14,191 nucleotides of DNA from Rubrobacter sp. GTDB taxonomy: Bacteria; Actinomycetota; Rubrobacteria; Rubrobacterales; Rubrobacteraceae. The notes beneath the pieces were generated by a model, which worked only from the letters and a program-made list of their open reading frames with translations, ran no database searches and was not told the DNA's origin. Position numbers and translations under genes: made by a program. The stretch's first letter is position 1, and each line of letters begins with the position of its first letter. Positions 8,321-14,191 of the stretch are shown here, piece by piece. The DNA lies in contig JACDGB010000010.1 of NCBI GenBank assembly GCA_013815485.1, forward strand, positions 1 to 14,191, in the 5' to 3' direction.

Positions 8321-8906
8321 CTAGGTTCCTCCCGTAGAGATTTTCGTAGTCTTCGCGGGCTTCCAATACATCGTCCACGTACTGGCGGGTCTCCGCGAAG
8401 GGGATGTCGCGCCGCACGTCGAAGCCCTCATCGGAGAGCCAACCGTCTACCCGGCCCTCCCCCGAATTGTACGCCGCGAGCACCAGCCTCTCATCCCCCG
8501 AATACCTCCCGTCGAGGTAGCTGAGATACCACGCGCCCATCCTCAAGTTGGTCTGCGGGTCTCGGTAATCTCCCTGGATGCCGCTCCGCTCGGAGATGAA
8601 ATCCGCCGTGGACGGGAGTATCTGCATCAGGCCATAGGCTCCCTGATAAGACTCGGACTCATGCCCGAAACGGCTCTCAGCGTACACGACCCCGGCGATT
8701 AGCGTCGGCTCGACGCCGTGTTCCTCCCCGACGCGCCGGATGGTTTCCTCGTACTCCAGAGGATGCGTCGCCCGCTCCACGGTGTCCGGAATCCGGAGCG
8801 CAACCGGCACGGCCACGAGGGCGCAGACGCCGAGGACCACAGCAACCACCATCCGCCTCCGGCGGAATCGCCGCCGGCCGGATTTACGCCTCTTGCTCCT
8901 GACCAC
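8304..8906 (-). CDS. Lytic transglycosylase, Slt-type (GH23), membrane-anchored
   Basis: This enzyme should cleave peptidoglycan between N-acetylmuramic acid and N-acetylglucosamine, forming a 1,6-anhydro product. The N-terminus is extremely basic ([14 protein letters not shown]) and is followed by one hydrophobic helix (about residues 19-38), which suggests a signal anchor with the catalytic domain outside. The SLT domain has the catalytic Glu in VVYAESRFG (about E77), then [25 protein letters not shown] and [13 protein letters not shown], the standard motif series. Start choice is uncertain: GTG 8906 (200 residues) follows GAGAGAGG, TTG 8927 adds seven residues, and ATG 8852 would remove the basic stretch. 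It overlaps coaE at its start and uvrB at its end, so the three are translationally linked. Confidence 0.88.
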   Translation of the reverse strand: MVRSKRRKSGRRRFRRRRMVVAVVLGVCALVAVPVALRIPDTVERATHPLEYEETIRRVGEEHGVEPTLIAGVVYAESRFGHESESYQGAYGLMQILPSTADFISERSGIQGDYRDPQTNLRMGAWYLSYLDGRYSGDERLVLAAYNSGEGRVDGWLSDEGFDVRRDIPFAETRQYVDDVLEAREDYENLYGRNLDRNSQ

Positions 8907-9495
8907 CGCCCGCCTCTCTCTCCTCAAACAAATTTTTCAGGAGTGCCCTCGCCCGCTCTCTAAGTTTATCCTGCTCCGCCCTGTTTTCTACGACGACATC
9001 GGCCCGCCGGGCTTTCTCTTCTCCGGAGAGTTGCCGCGCCTCTATCGCTTGCAACGCCGCCTCGTCCACCCCCCGCTCCGCCGCCCACGCCCGGCGACGC
9101 TCCTCGGGGACCGTCACGGCGACCGTGAGATCGAAGGATCCGCTTCTCTCTCCCTCGAAAAGCAAGGGGATCTCGGCCACGAACACGCTTGCCTCGGATG
9201 CCTCTATCCGGCGTTCCGTCTCCCGGCGCACCAGCGGATGCAAGATGTCTTCGAGGTCTCGCAACGCATCCGCGTCCCCAAAGACCATGCGGCCCAGAGC
9301 CTTGCGATCAATGCCATGCTCGCCCCGGACACTCTCTCCGAACCGTTCGGTCACGCGATGAATCGCCGCTTCGTCACTTTCGAGGAGGGAGTGAACGATC
9401 CCATCCGCCGAGACGGTCTCCGCGCCCAATTCACCGAGCATGCGGACGAGGGTGCTCTTCCCGGAAGCGTAAGGGCCGGTGACCGCAATGGTCAC
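8884..9495 (-). CDS. coaE: Dephospho-CoA kinase
   Basis: CoaE phosphorylates the ribose 3'-hydroxyl of dephospho-CoA with ATP, the last step of coenzyme A synthesis, in the cytoplasm. The 203 residues are a normal length. The P-loop is GPYASGKST (7-15), with Pro-Tyr where the more usual sequence is Gly-Ile. The SADGIVHSLL segment matches the conserved Asp-containing strand after the P-loop. The ILHPLVRRE and VFVAEIPLLFEG motifs are diagnostic, and ARQLSGEEKARRADVVVEN is the conserved lid and C-terminal region. The start is GTG at 9495 with a poor ribosome site, and it lies inside a 12-bp perfect hairpin. It follows rpsA by 38 bases. Confidence 0.94.
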   Translation of the reverse strand: MTIAVTGPYASGKSTLVRMLGELGAETVSADGIVHSLLESDEAAIHRVTERFGESVRGEHGIDRKALGRMVFGDADALRDLEDILHPLVRRETERRIEASEASVFVAEIPLLFEGERSGSFDLTVAVTVPEERRRAWAAERGVDEAALQAIEARQLSGEEKARRADVVVENRAEQDKLRERARALLKNLFEEREAGGGQEQEA

Positions 9496-9501
9496 CGGCC
9501 C
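9473..9501 (-). promoter_or_regulatory. Perfect 12-bp hairpin enclosing the coaE start codon
   Basis: GGGCCGGTGACC and its reverse complement GGTCACCGGCCC (9473-9484 and 9490-9501) flank a five-base loop. In the mRNA this GC-rich stem would hold the coaE GTG (9493-9495) and its surroundings. It could block initiation until opened by a ribosome or factor, or it could act as a weak attenuator after rpsA. No clear T-run follows, so a simple intrinsic terminator is less likely. Confidence 0.6.
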
Positions 9502-9533
9502 CTGTTTGGAACCCCGCTTGATAGGATCCTGCC

Positions 9534-10814
9534 CTACTTCTCCTCCAGTTCCAGATCTCGCAGGGCGTCGAAGGCGCCGGTGCGGAGGCCGCTACCCTCG
9601 GAACTGCTGCTCCGGCCACTGCCACCGCGATCTTCGCGCTTCGGACGCTCGCTACGTTCGCCCTGGTCGTCGCGCTCGCGGCGCGGCGGCTTGTCCTCGC
9701 GGTCCTCGCGCTTCGGACGCAGAGAGAGTGAAAGCCTCCTCCTTCGGGCGTCAACGTCAATGATGCGAGCATCCACCTCATCGCCGGAGCGAATGATCTC
9801 ATCCGGCGTCTCCACATGATGCTCGGCCAGCTCGGAGATGTGGATCAAACCCTCCACGCCCTCGGCCACCTCGACGAACGCGCCGAAGGAGACCAGCTTG
9901 GTGACGCGACCGGGGATCTGCTCGCCGACGCTGACGCGCTCGACGATCTCCTGCCACGGGTCCTTCCTCGTCTGCTTGAGGCCGAGCGAGATGCGCTCGC
10001 GCTCCCGATCCACCTCCAGAACCTTGACCGTCACCTTCTCGCCCACCTCGACGACCTCGCTCGGATGGTCCACATGGTTCCAGGAAAGCTCGGAGATGTG
10101 AATGAGACCGTCAATCCCTTCGAGATCCACGAACGCCCCGAAGTCCACCAGGTTCGAGACCGTCCCCTCGACAACCTCGCCTTCTTCGAGCGAAGTGAGG
10201 ATGCGGTCGCGCTCTTCCTTGCGCTCCTCTTCGAGGACGGCGCGGCGGGAGAGGACCACGTTGTTGCGGCTGCGGTTGAGCTCGATGACCTTGCACTCGA
10301 GCTTCTCTCCGAGGAACGCCTCCAGGTTACGCACCCGCCGAATGTCCACCAGCGAGGCCGGCAGGAACCCACGGAGGCCGATATCAATAATGAGACCGCC
10401 CTTCACCACCTCGATGACGGGCCCCTGTACGACGCGCTGCTCGTCGTAAGACTCCTGCACGCGATTCCATGCCTTCTCGAAGGCCGCCCGCTTGGCGGAG
10501 AGGATGAGCCGACCGTCCTGGTCCTCTTTCTGCAAAACCAGAGCCTCGATGTGCTGCCCGAGCTCCACGATGTCGTGCGGGTCCGCGCCCTTGCGGATGG
10601 AGAGCTCGTTGGAGGGGATGAGCCCCTCGGACTTGTATCCGATGTCAACGAGGACTTCTTCCTTGTCTATGCGGACGACGTCCCCCTCGACTATGTCCCC
10701 GTCCTTGAAATCTATGAGGACGCTGTCATCAATGGGGATGACTTCCCCGTTCTCCTCCCGGAAGAAATCCCTCATGGTCAACTCGCGCGCCGCGTTCGTG
10801 GTGGTGTCTGTCAT
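9534..10814 (-). CDS. rpsA: 30S ribosomal protein S1
   Basis: S1 binds mRNA on the small ribosomal subunit and helps initiation. The 426-residue protein, starting at ATG 10814, has four S1 (OB-fold) repeats at about residues 39-108, 127-192, 211-280 and 297-366. The last two carry the classic FGAFV and GLIHISEL signatures. The segment ALVLQKEDQDGRLIL after the first repeat is typical of actinobacterial S1. The C-terminal tail of about 60 residues is a charged, low-complexity run rich in Arg, Asp, Glu and Ser with RPKRED occurring twice, likely disordered. The longer open frame to 10922 overlaps polA and is not supported. AGAGGAAAG lies about 15 bases upstream, which is long. Confidence 0.95.
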   Translation of the reverse strand: MTDTTTNAARELTMRDFFREENGEVIPIDDSVLIDFKDGDIVEGDVVRIDKEEVLVDIGYKSEGLIPSNELSIRKGADPHDIVELGQHIEALVLQKEDQDGRLILSAKRAAFEKAWNRVQESYDEQRVVQGPVIEVVKGGLIIDIGLRGFLPASLVDIRRVRNLEAFLGEKLECKVIELNRSRNNVVLSRRAVLEEERKEERDRILTSLEEGEVVEGTVSNLVDFGAFVDLEGIDGLIHISELSWNHVDHPSEVVEVGEKVTVKVLEVDRERERISLGLKQTRKDPWQEIVERVSVGEQIPGRVTKLVSFGAFVEVAEGVEGLIHISELAEHHVETPDEIIRSGDEVDARIIDVDARRRRLSLSLRPKREDREDKPPRRERDDQGERSERPKREDRGGSGRSSSSEGSGLRTGAFDALRDLELEEK

Positions 10815-10853
10815 GTACCTGCTAACTTTCCTCTTGTTTTGGCCTGAAATACG

Positions 10854-10859
10854 ATTATA
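10854..10859 (-). promoter_or_regulatory. rpsA: Candidate rpsA promoter (-10 TATAAT)
   Basis: A perfect TATAAT lies on the minus strand 39 bases before the rpsA ATG, giving an untranslated leader of about 30 bases. The -35 region is poor. A short hairpin, CGGG/CCCG (about 10871-10885), lies just upstream in the gap after polA. Presence of the box in this 83-base gap suggests rpsA and the genes behind it have their own start. Confidence 0.55.
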
Positions 10860-10897
10860 CAAGAATATATCGGGAGCATTGCCCGACGTGTTCACTC

Positions 10898-13417
10898 TTA
10901 CAAGAGCCGCGCCCTTCCCCAACGGTAGCCGACCTTGACCTCGACCTCGAGCGGCGGGTCCAGGTCGTAGGCCGCGACCATTCTTTCGGCCGCCAGAGCC
11001 GCGACCTCCTCCACCCTGTCTTCGTCCGCGTCGAAGACCAGTTCATCGTGGACCTGCATAAGCATGTCCGTGCCCATCGAGCGCAGCCTCGGCTGGAGAT
11101 CCACCATCGCCACCTTGATGATATCCGCCGCCGTCCCCTGCACGCGGGCGTTGAACGCGAACCGTTCGCCCTGTTTGCGCTCGTTGCGGTTGGAGCTTCT
11201 GAGTTCCGGCACGTAGCGGCGGCGTCCGAAGAGCGTGGTGACGTATGGTTCGCCGCCGGACGCTTCGGCGCGTTCGCGGGCCTCGGAGAAGGTGCCTTCG
11301 ATCAGGGCTGTCACCTTCGGATATCGCTCCAGATAACGGTCTATGTAGCGATCCGCCTCCTTCGGATGAATGCCACTCCCGAGCCGCATCGCCAGCCCAA
11401 AACCGGAGATGCCGTACAGGATGCCGAAGTTGACCATCTTCGCCCGCCGCCTGAGTTCCGGCGTCACGCTCTCCATGCGAACGTCGAAGATCTCCGACGC
11501 CGTCCGAGCATGGATATCCTCGCCATCGCGAAAGGACTCCACCAGCGCGGGCTCCCCTGTCATGTGCGCCAGGATACGCAGCTCGATCTGCGAGTAGTCC
11601 GCCACGACGAGTTTGCGTCCCTCCGAGGCGGTGAAGGCGTCCCGGATGCGCATTCCGAGTGGGGTGCGAACGGGAATATTCTGGAGGTTCGGGCGGTCGC
11701 TGGAGAGCCGCCCCGTTGCGGTTGTGGTCTGATTGAGTTTGCCGTGGATGCGGCCGTCGCCCTGGATCTCATGTCTCAGCCCGTCCACGTACGTGCCCCG
11801 GAGTTTGGTCAGTTCCCGATAGCGTATGATGCGCTCGGCTATCGTGTGCCCCTGAAGGGCTAGATGCTGCAATACCCTCGCATCCGTGGAATATCCGGTC
11901 TTCGTCTTGCGGCCTTTCGGGAGATCCAGGTCCTCGAAGAGTATTTCACCAAGCTGCTTGGGCGAGCCAATATTGAACTCGCGGCCCGCGTCCTCGTAGA
12001 TGCGTGCTTCCAGGCCCTCGACCTCACCCTCTATCTCCTCGCCGACCTCCTCCAGCACGCCAACCTCGACCGGCATCCCGGCCCGCTCGATATCGCCGAG
12101 CACATCCGCCAGCGGCAACTCCACATCGTAGTAAAGCCGAGCGAGCGCCATCTCCTCCAACTCTTCCCTCAGCTTTGGGGAAAGCGCATGGATGAGTGAA
12201 GCCCGCCGGGCCGCGTCCTCCACTTTCGGGTCATCGTGCGCCACCTCGACCTCCGTGATTCCGCGCTCGGAGGCGAGGGCTTCCAGGGCGTAGCTGCCGA
12301 GGCCGGGCTTGACGAGGTACGCGGCGAGGTACGTGTCGAACTGGGCATCGCGGACATCGAGGCTCTTGGCATCGTGTACTTGCAGTGGTCTATCTGGGAT
12401 CCCGTCAAGCAGCCTCACTTCGTCATCGGAGAGCGCGGCGATCCAGGAACCATCTCCGACGGGGGCGGCTGCCACTGGCTCGAAACTTGGTTCAATCTGC
12501 CCGGATGTCAAACGCACGGTCGTCATCTCAAGCGGCTCCAACTCCTCGCCACCGGCGACCGGTAGATCTCCGAGCCGGGCGGCCAGACTACGGAACTCAT
12601 AGCGACGGGCGACGTCCCGTATCCCCGGCGAGACCCCCGCAAATCGTAGTGCCTCCGCGTCGAACTCGACGGGCACGTCGAAGCGCATCGTCGCCAGCTC
12701 CAGCGAGAGGAACGCGCTCTCGCGGCCATCCTCCAGCTTCTTCCTCGTGCCCTTCGCGGAGATTTCATCCAGGTTCTCGTAGACCCCCGCCACAGTGCTG
12801 AACTGCTGGAGCAGTTTGGCCGCGCCTTTCGGGCCGATGCCCCGGACGCCTGGAATATTGTCCGATGAGTCGCCGGTGAGCGCCTTGTAGTCCGGTATCT
12901 GCTCCGGCGTCACGCCATACTCCTCGACGACCTCGTCCCGGCCATACGTCTTCGTCTCGGAGACGCCGCGGGTCGTGCGAAGCACCTTCACGCGGCCATC
13001 CACGAGTTGCATCGCATCCTGGTCGCCAGTCACGATGAAGAGTTCCACGTCGTCGGGGACCTGCCGGGACATGGTCGCAAGGGCGTCGTCCGCCTCGAAG
13101 CCCTCGGCGCGCACGGCGGGGATGTTCATGGCGGCCAGGATCTCATCGAGGTGATCAAGCTGTACTTTAAGTTCCTCCGGCATGGCACTCCGTTGCGCCT
13201 TGTACTCGGGGAAGATCTCCATCCGAAAAGCGGGCAAGCCACTGTCCCACACCACCCCGATCCCGATCTCCTCCTCGGTATCCAATAGCTTGAGGACCAT
13301 GCTCGTGAACCCGTACAGGGCGTTGGTCGGGAGACCGCTTGAGGTCGCTATGCTCTGTGGCAGCGCGTAGAATGCCCGGTAGAGCAGCGAGAAACCGTCA
13401 ATGAGATAGACACGCAT
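10898..13417 (-). CDS. polA: DNA polymerase I
   Basis: PolA fills gaps in excision repair and removes Okazaki primers. The 839 residues split into a 5'-3' flap nuclease (about 1-290; begins MRVYLIDGFSLLYRAFYALP and has VTGDQDAMQLV and ALTGDSSDNIPGV), a proofreading-like middle domain (about 300-430) and the family A polymerase (about 440-839). Polymerase motif A is VVADYSQIELRIL with D607, motif B is RRRAKMVNFGILYG with K660, and motif C is QVHDELVF with H790-D791-E792. The middle domain lacks the Asp-x-Glu pair and the HDAKSL segment replaces the usual Asp-bearing motif, so 3'-5' exonuclease activity is predicted absent, as in Taq and many actinobacterial enzymes. The ATG has no ribosome site and lies seven bases after a TATAAT. 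Its gap-filling role fits the company of uvrB. Confidence 0.97.
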   Translation of the reverse strand: MRVYLIDGFSLLYRAFYALPQSIATSSGLPTNALYGFTSMVLKLLDTEEEIGIGVVWDSGLPAFRMEIFPEYKAQRSAMPEELKVQLDHLDEILAAMNIPAVRAEGFEADDALATMSRQVPDDVELFIVTGDQDAMQLVDGRVKVLRTTRGVSETKTYGRDEVVEEYGVTPEQIPDYKALTGDSSDNIPGVRGIGPKGAAKLLQQFSTVAGVYENLDEISAKGTRKKLEDGRESAFLSLELATMRFDVPVEFDAEALRFAGVSPGIRDVARRYEFRSLAARLGDLPVAGGEELEPLEMTTVRLTSGQIEPSFEPVAAAPVGDGSWIAALSDDEVRLLDGIPDRPLQVHDAKSLDVRDAQFDTYLAAYLVKPGLGSYALEALASERGITEVEVAHDDPKVEDAARRASLIHALSPKLREELEEMALARLYYDVELPLADVLGDIERAGMPVEVGVLEEVGEEIEGEVEGLEARIYEDAGREFNIGSPKQLGEILFEDLDLPKGRKTKTGYSTDARVLQHLALQGHTIAERIIRYRELTKLRGTYVDGLRHEIQGDGRIHGKLNQTTTATGRLSSDRPNLQNIPVRTPLGMRIRDAFTASEGRKLVVADYSQIELRILAHMTGEPALVESFRDGEDIHARTASEIFDVRMESVTPELRRRAKMVNFGILYGISGFGLAMRLGSGIHPKEADRYIDRYLERYPKVTALIEGTFSEARERAEASGGEPYVTTLFGRRRYVPELRSSNRNERKQGERFAFNARVQGTAADIIKVAMVDLQPRLRSMGTDMLMQVHDELVFDADEDRVEEVAALAAERMVAAYDLDPPLEVEVKVGYRWGRARLL

Positions 13418-13424
13418 CCGTGCA

Positions 13425-13430
13425 ATTATA
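13425..13430 (-). promoter_or_regulatory. polA: polA promoter (-10 TATAAT), probably leaderless
   Basis: A perfect minus-strand TATAAT ends seven bases before the polA ATG, so transcription should begin at or within a base or two of the start codon. That fits the absence of any ribosome site. The -35 position has no TTGACA-like hexamer. Confidence 0.6.
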
Positions 13431-13456
13431 CCGGAGAAGCATCCGGATCAGAGATC
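13431..13456. repeat. Two adjacent short inverted repeats upstream of polA
   Basis: CCGGA/TCCGG (13431-13446, six-base spacer) and GGATC/GATCC (13444-13456, three-base spacer) overlap slightly and cover the spacer and -35 region of the polA promoter. They could be an operator, but five-base arms are common by chance in GC-rich DNA. Confidence 0.25.
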
Positions 13457-13499
13457 CATTTCAGCGGACGAAAATGTAGCGTGTACGGTGACTGAGCCG

Positions 13500-13529
13500 T
13501 ATACTGCCGGGCAGCCGTCACTGCGGCTG
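13500..13529 (+). promoter_or_regulatory. Candidate hydrolase promoter and short leader hairpin
   Basis: TATACT at 13500-13505 is a one-mismatch -10 on the plus strand with a weak -35. Just after it, CAGCCG/CGGCTG (13512-13517 and 13524-13529) form a six-pair stem near the expected 5' end of the transcript. The leader before the hydrolase ATG would be about 113 bases. The rest of the 207-base gap between polA and the hydrolase shows no RNA gene that I can recognise. Confidence 0.3.
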
Positions 13530-13624
13530 ATGCGTCTCCACAAAACACCGATTCTTCCACGGCCCACCGGCTACCGTCGCGCTGTGCCACCTACGCGGCC
13601 ACCACGAAGAAGGAGACGATGCGC

Positions 13625-14191
13625 ATGAGCACGGTCGAAGTGAATGGAGCCTCGATCCACTACGAGACACTGGGAGACGGGGATCCACTGTTCCTGGTCC
13701 ACGCCGGGATCGCGGACAGAAGGATGTGGGACCCGCAGATGGAGACGTTCTCGCGGCAGTACCGCGTCATCCGTCACGACATGCGGGGGTTCGGCGAGAC
13801 GCCGACCATCGCGGGACCATACTCGCATCACGAAGACTTGCGGGGTTTGCTCGACCACCTCGGCGTCGAACGCGCCGCCTTCGTGGGCTGCTCGATGGGT
13901 GGAGGCGCCGTCCTGGACTTCGCGCTCTCATACCCAGAAAGGGTCGCCGCCATCGTACTCGTGGGATCGGCTATCGTAGGCTTCGATCCCGACGTGGAGC
14001 AGCCGGAGGAATGGGACGAACTGGTGGCCGCCGATGAAGCGGGCGACCTGGAGCGAATCTCCGAGCTGGAGGTTCGGATGTGGGTTGACGGTCCCGGTCA
14101 GGGGATGGATCGGGTGGAACCGGAGATCCGGGACCTCGTGCGGGAGATGAACCTGATCGCACTTCAAAACGAAGCCTCCGAATTGGGCGAA
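13625..14191 (+). CDS. Alpha/beta hydrolase fold protein (partial, 3' end missing)
   Basis: The frame is open from ATG 13625 to the window end, giving 189 residues of an alpha/beta hydrolase. The oxyanion-hole segment is LFLVHAGIADRRMWDPQM (residues 22-39), HDMRGFGETP (51-60) follows, and the nucleophile elbow is GCSMGG with Ser90. These place it among esterase, haloalkane-dehalogenase-like or 3-oxoadipate enol-lactonase-like enzymes; the substrate cannot be told. The acid and His of the triad would lie beyond the edge or in the last part seen. The ATG is nine bases after AGGAG (13611-13615); an in-frame ATG at 13619 is only three bases away from it and less likely. It is divergent from polA. 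Confidence 0.88.
   Translation, partial: MSTVEVNGASIHYETLGDGDPLFLVHAGIADRRMWDPQMETFSRQYRVIRHDMRGFGETPTIAGPYSHHEDLRGLLDHLGVERAAFVGCSMGGGAVLDFALSYPERVAAIVLVGSAIVGFDPDVEQPEEWDELVAADEAGDLERISELEVRMWVDGPGQGMDRVEPEIRDLVREMNLIALQNEASELGE

Noticed and set aside
6890..8524. Long plus-strand frames over uvrB and slt (6890-7615 and 7706-8524)
   Set aside because: Antisense to strongly conserved UvrB and SLT motifs; no family resemblance.
8740..9819. 359-residue plus-strand open frame across slt, coaE and rpsA
   Set aside because: Arg/Ser/Pro-rich with no domain, opposite three recognisable genes.
9816..10847. 343-residue plus-strand open frame across rpsA
   Set aside because: Its protein is biased and motif-free, a typical antisense shadow of a high-GC gene; the minus strand encodes clear S1 repeats.
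13418..13624. tRNA, small RNA gene or CRISPR array between polA and the hydrolase
   Set aside because: No cloverleaf, no repeat units, and only short stems; promoters explain the gap better.

Overview
The window looks like chromosomal DNA of a high-GC bacterium, most likely an actinomycete and, as a softer guess, a Rubrobacter relative. Supporting signs are strongly GC-biased codons in the core genes (one 60-base polA line counted by hand is about 67% GC), a four-repeat S1 protein of actinobacterial style, a PolA whose proofreading domain has lost its catalytic residues, and the gene order polA-rpsA-coaE-lytic transglycosylase-uvrB. The lineage guess rests on remembered gene orders, not on a search.

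Layout. (1) 1-527, minus strand: two small membrane proteins in tandem, the second cut by the window edge. (2) 615-3185, plus: a large FtsX/MacB-type ABC permease with two permease halves and no ATPase in view. (3) 3219-3503, minus: a small winged-helix-like protein of unknown function. (4) 3641-6292, an accessory block with visibly lower GC (two lines counted at about 47-48%). It holds a beta-class DNA methyltransferase broken by a one-base frameshift (plus) and, facing it tail to tail, a three-gene minus-strand cassette: DUF433 antitoxin-like, DUF5615 PIN-like toxin, and a PD-(D/E)XK nuclease. (5) 6320-13417, minus: a compact housekeeping array read polA, rpsA, coaE, slt, uvrB. (6) 13625-14191, plus: the start of an alpha/beta hydrolase, divergent from polA.

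How the genes fit. The minus-strand genes from polA to the PD-(D/E)XK nuclease all point the same way. coaE, slt and uvrB overlap end to start, and only about 36 bases separate uvrB from DUF433, so the toxin-antitoxin and nuclease genes may be expressed by readthrough from the DNA repair genes. A TATAAT box lies just before polA, close enough to suggest a leaderless mRNA, and another lies before rpsA.

The most notable points are: the UvrB reading frame has no ATG, GTG or TTG at its proper N-terminus and appears to start at ATC behind a good Shine-Dalgarno sequence; the methyltransferase frameshift; the overlapping toxin-antitoxin-nuclease cassette beside the methyltransferase, which could be a defence or addiction module; and a perfect 12-bp hairpin that encloses the coaE start codon.
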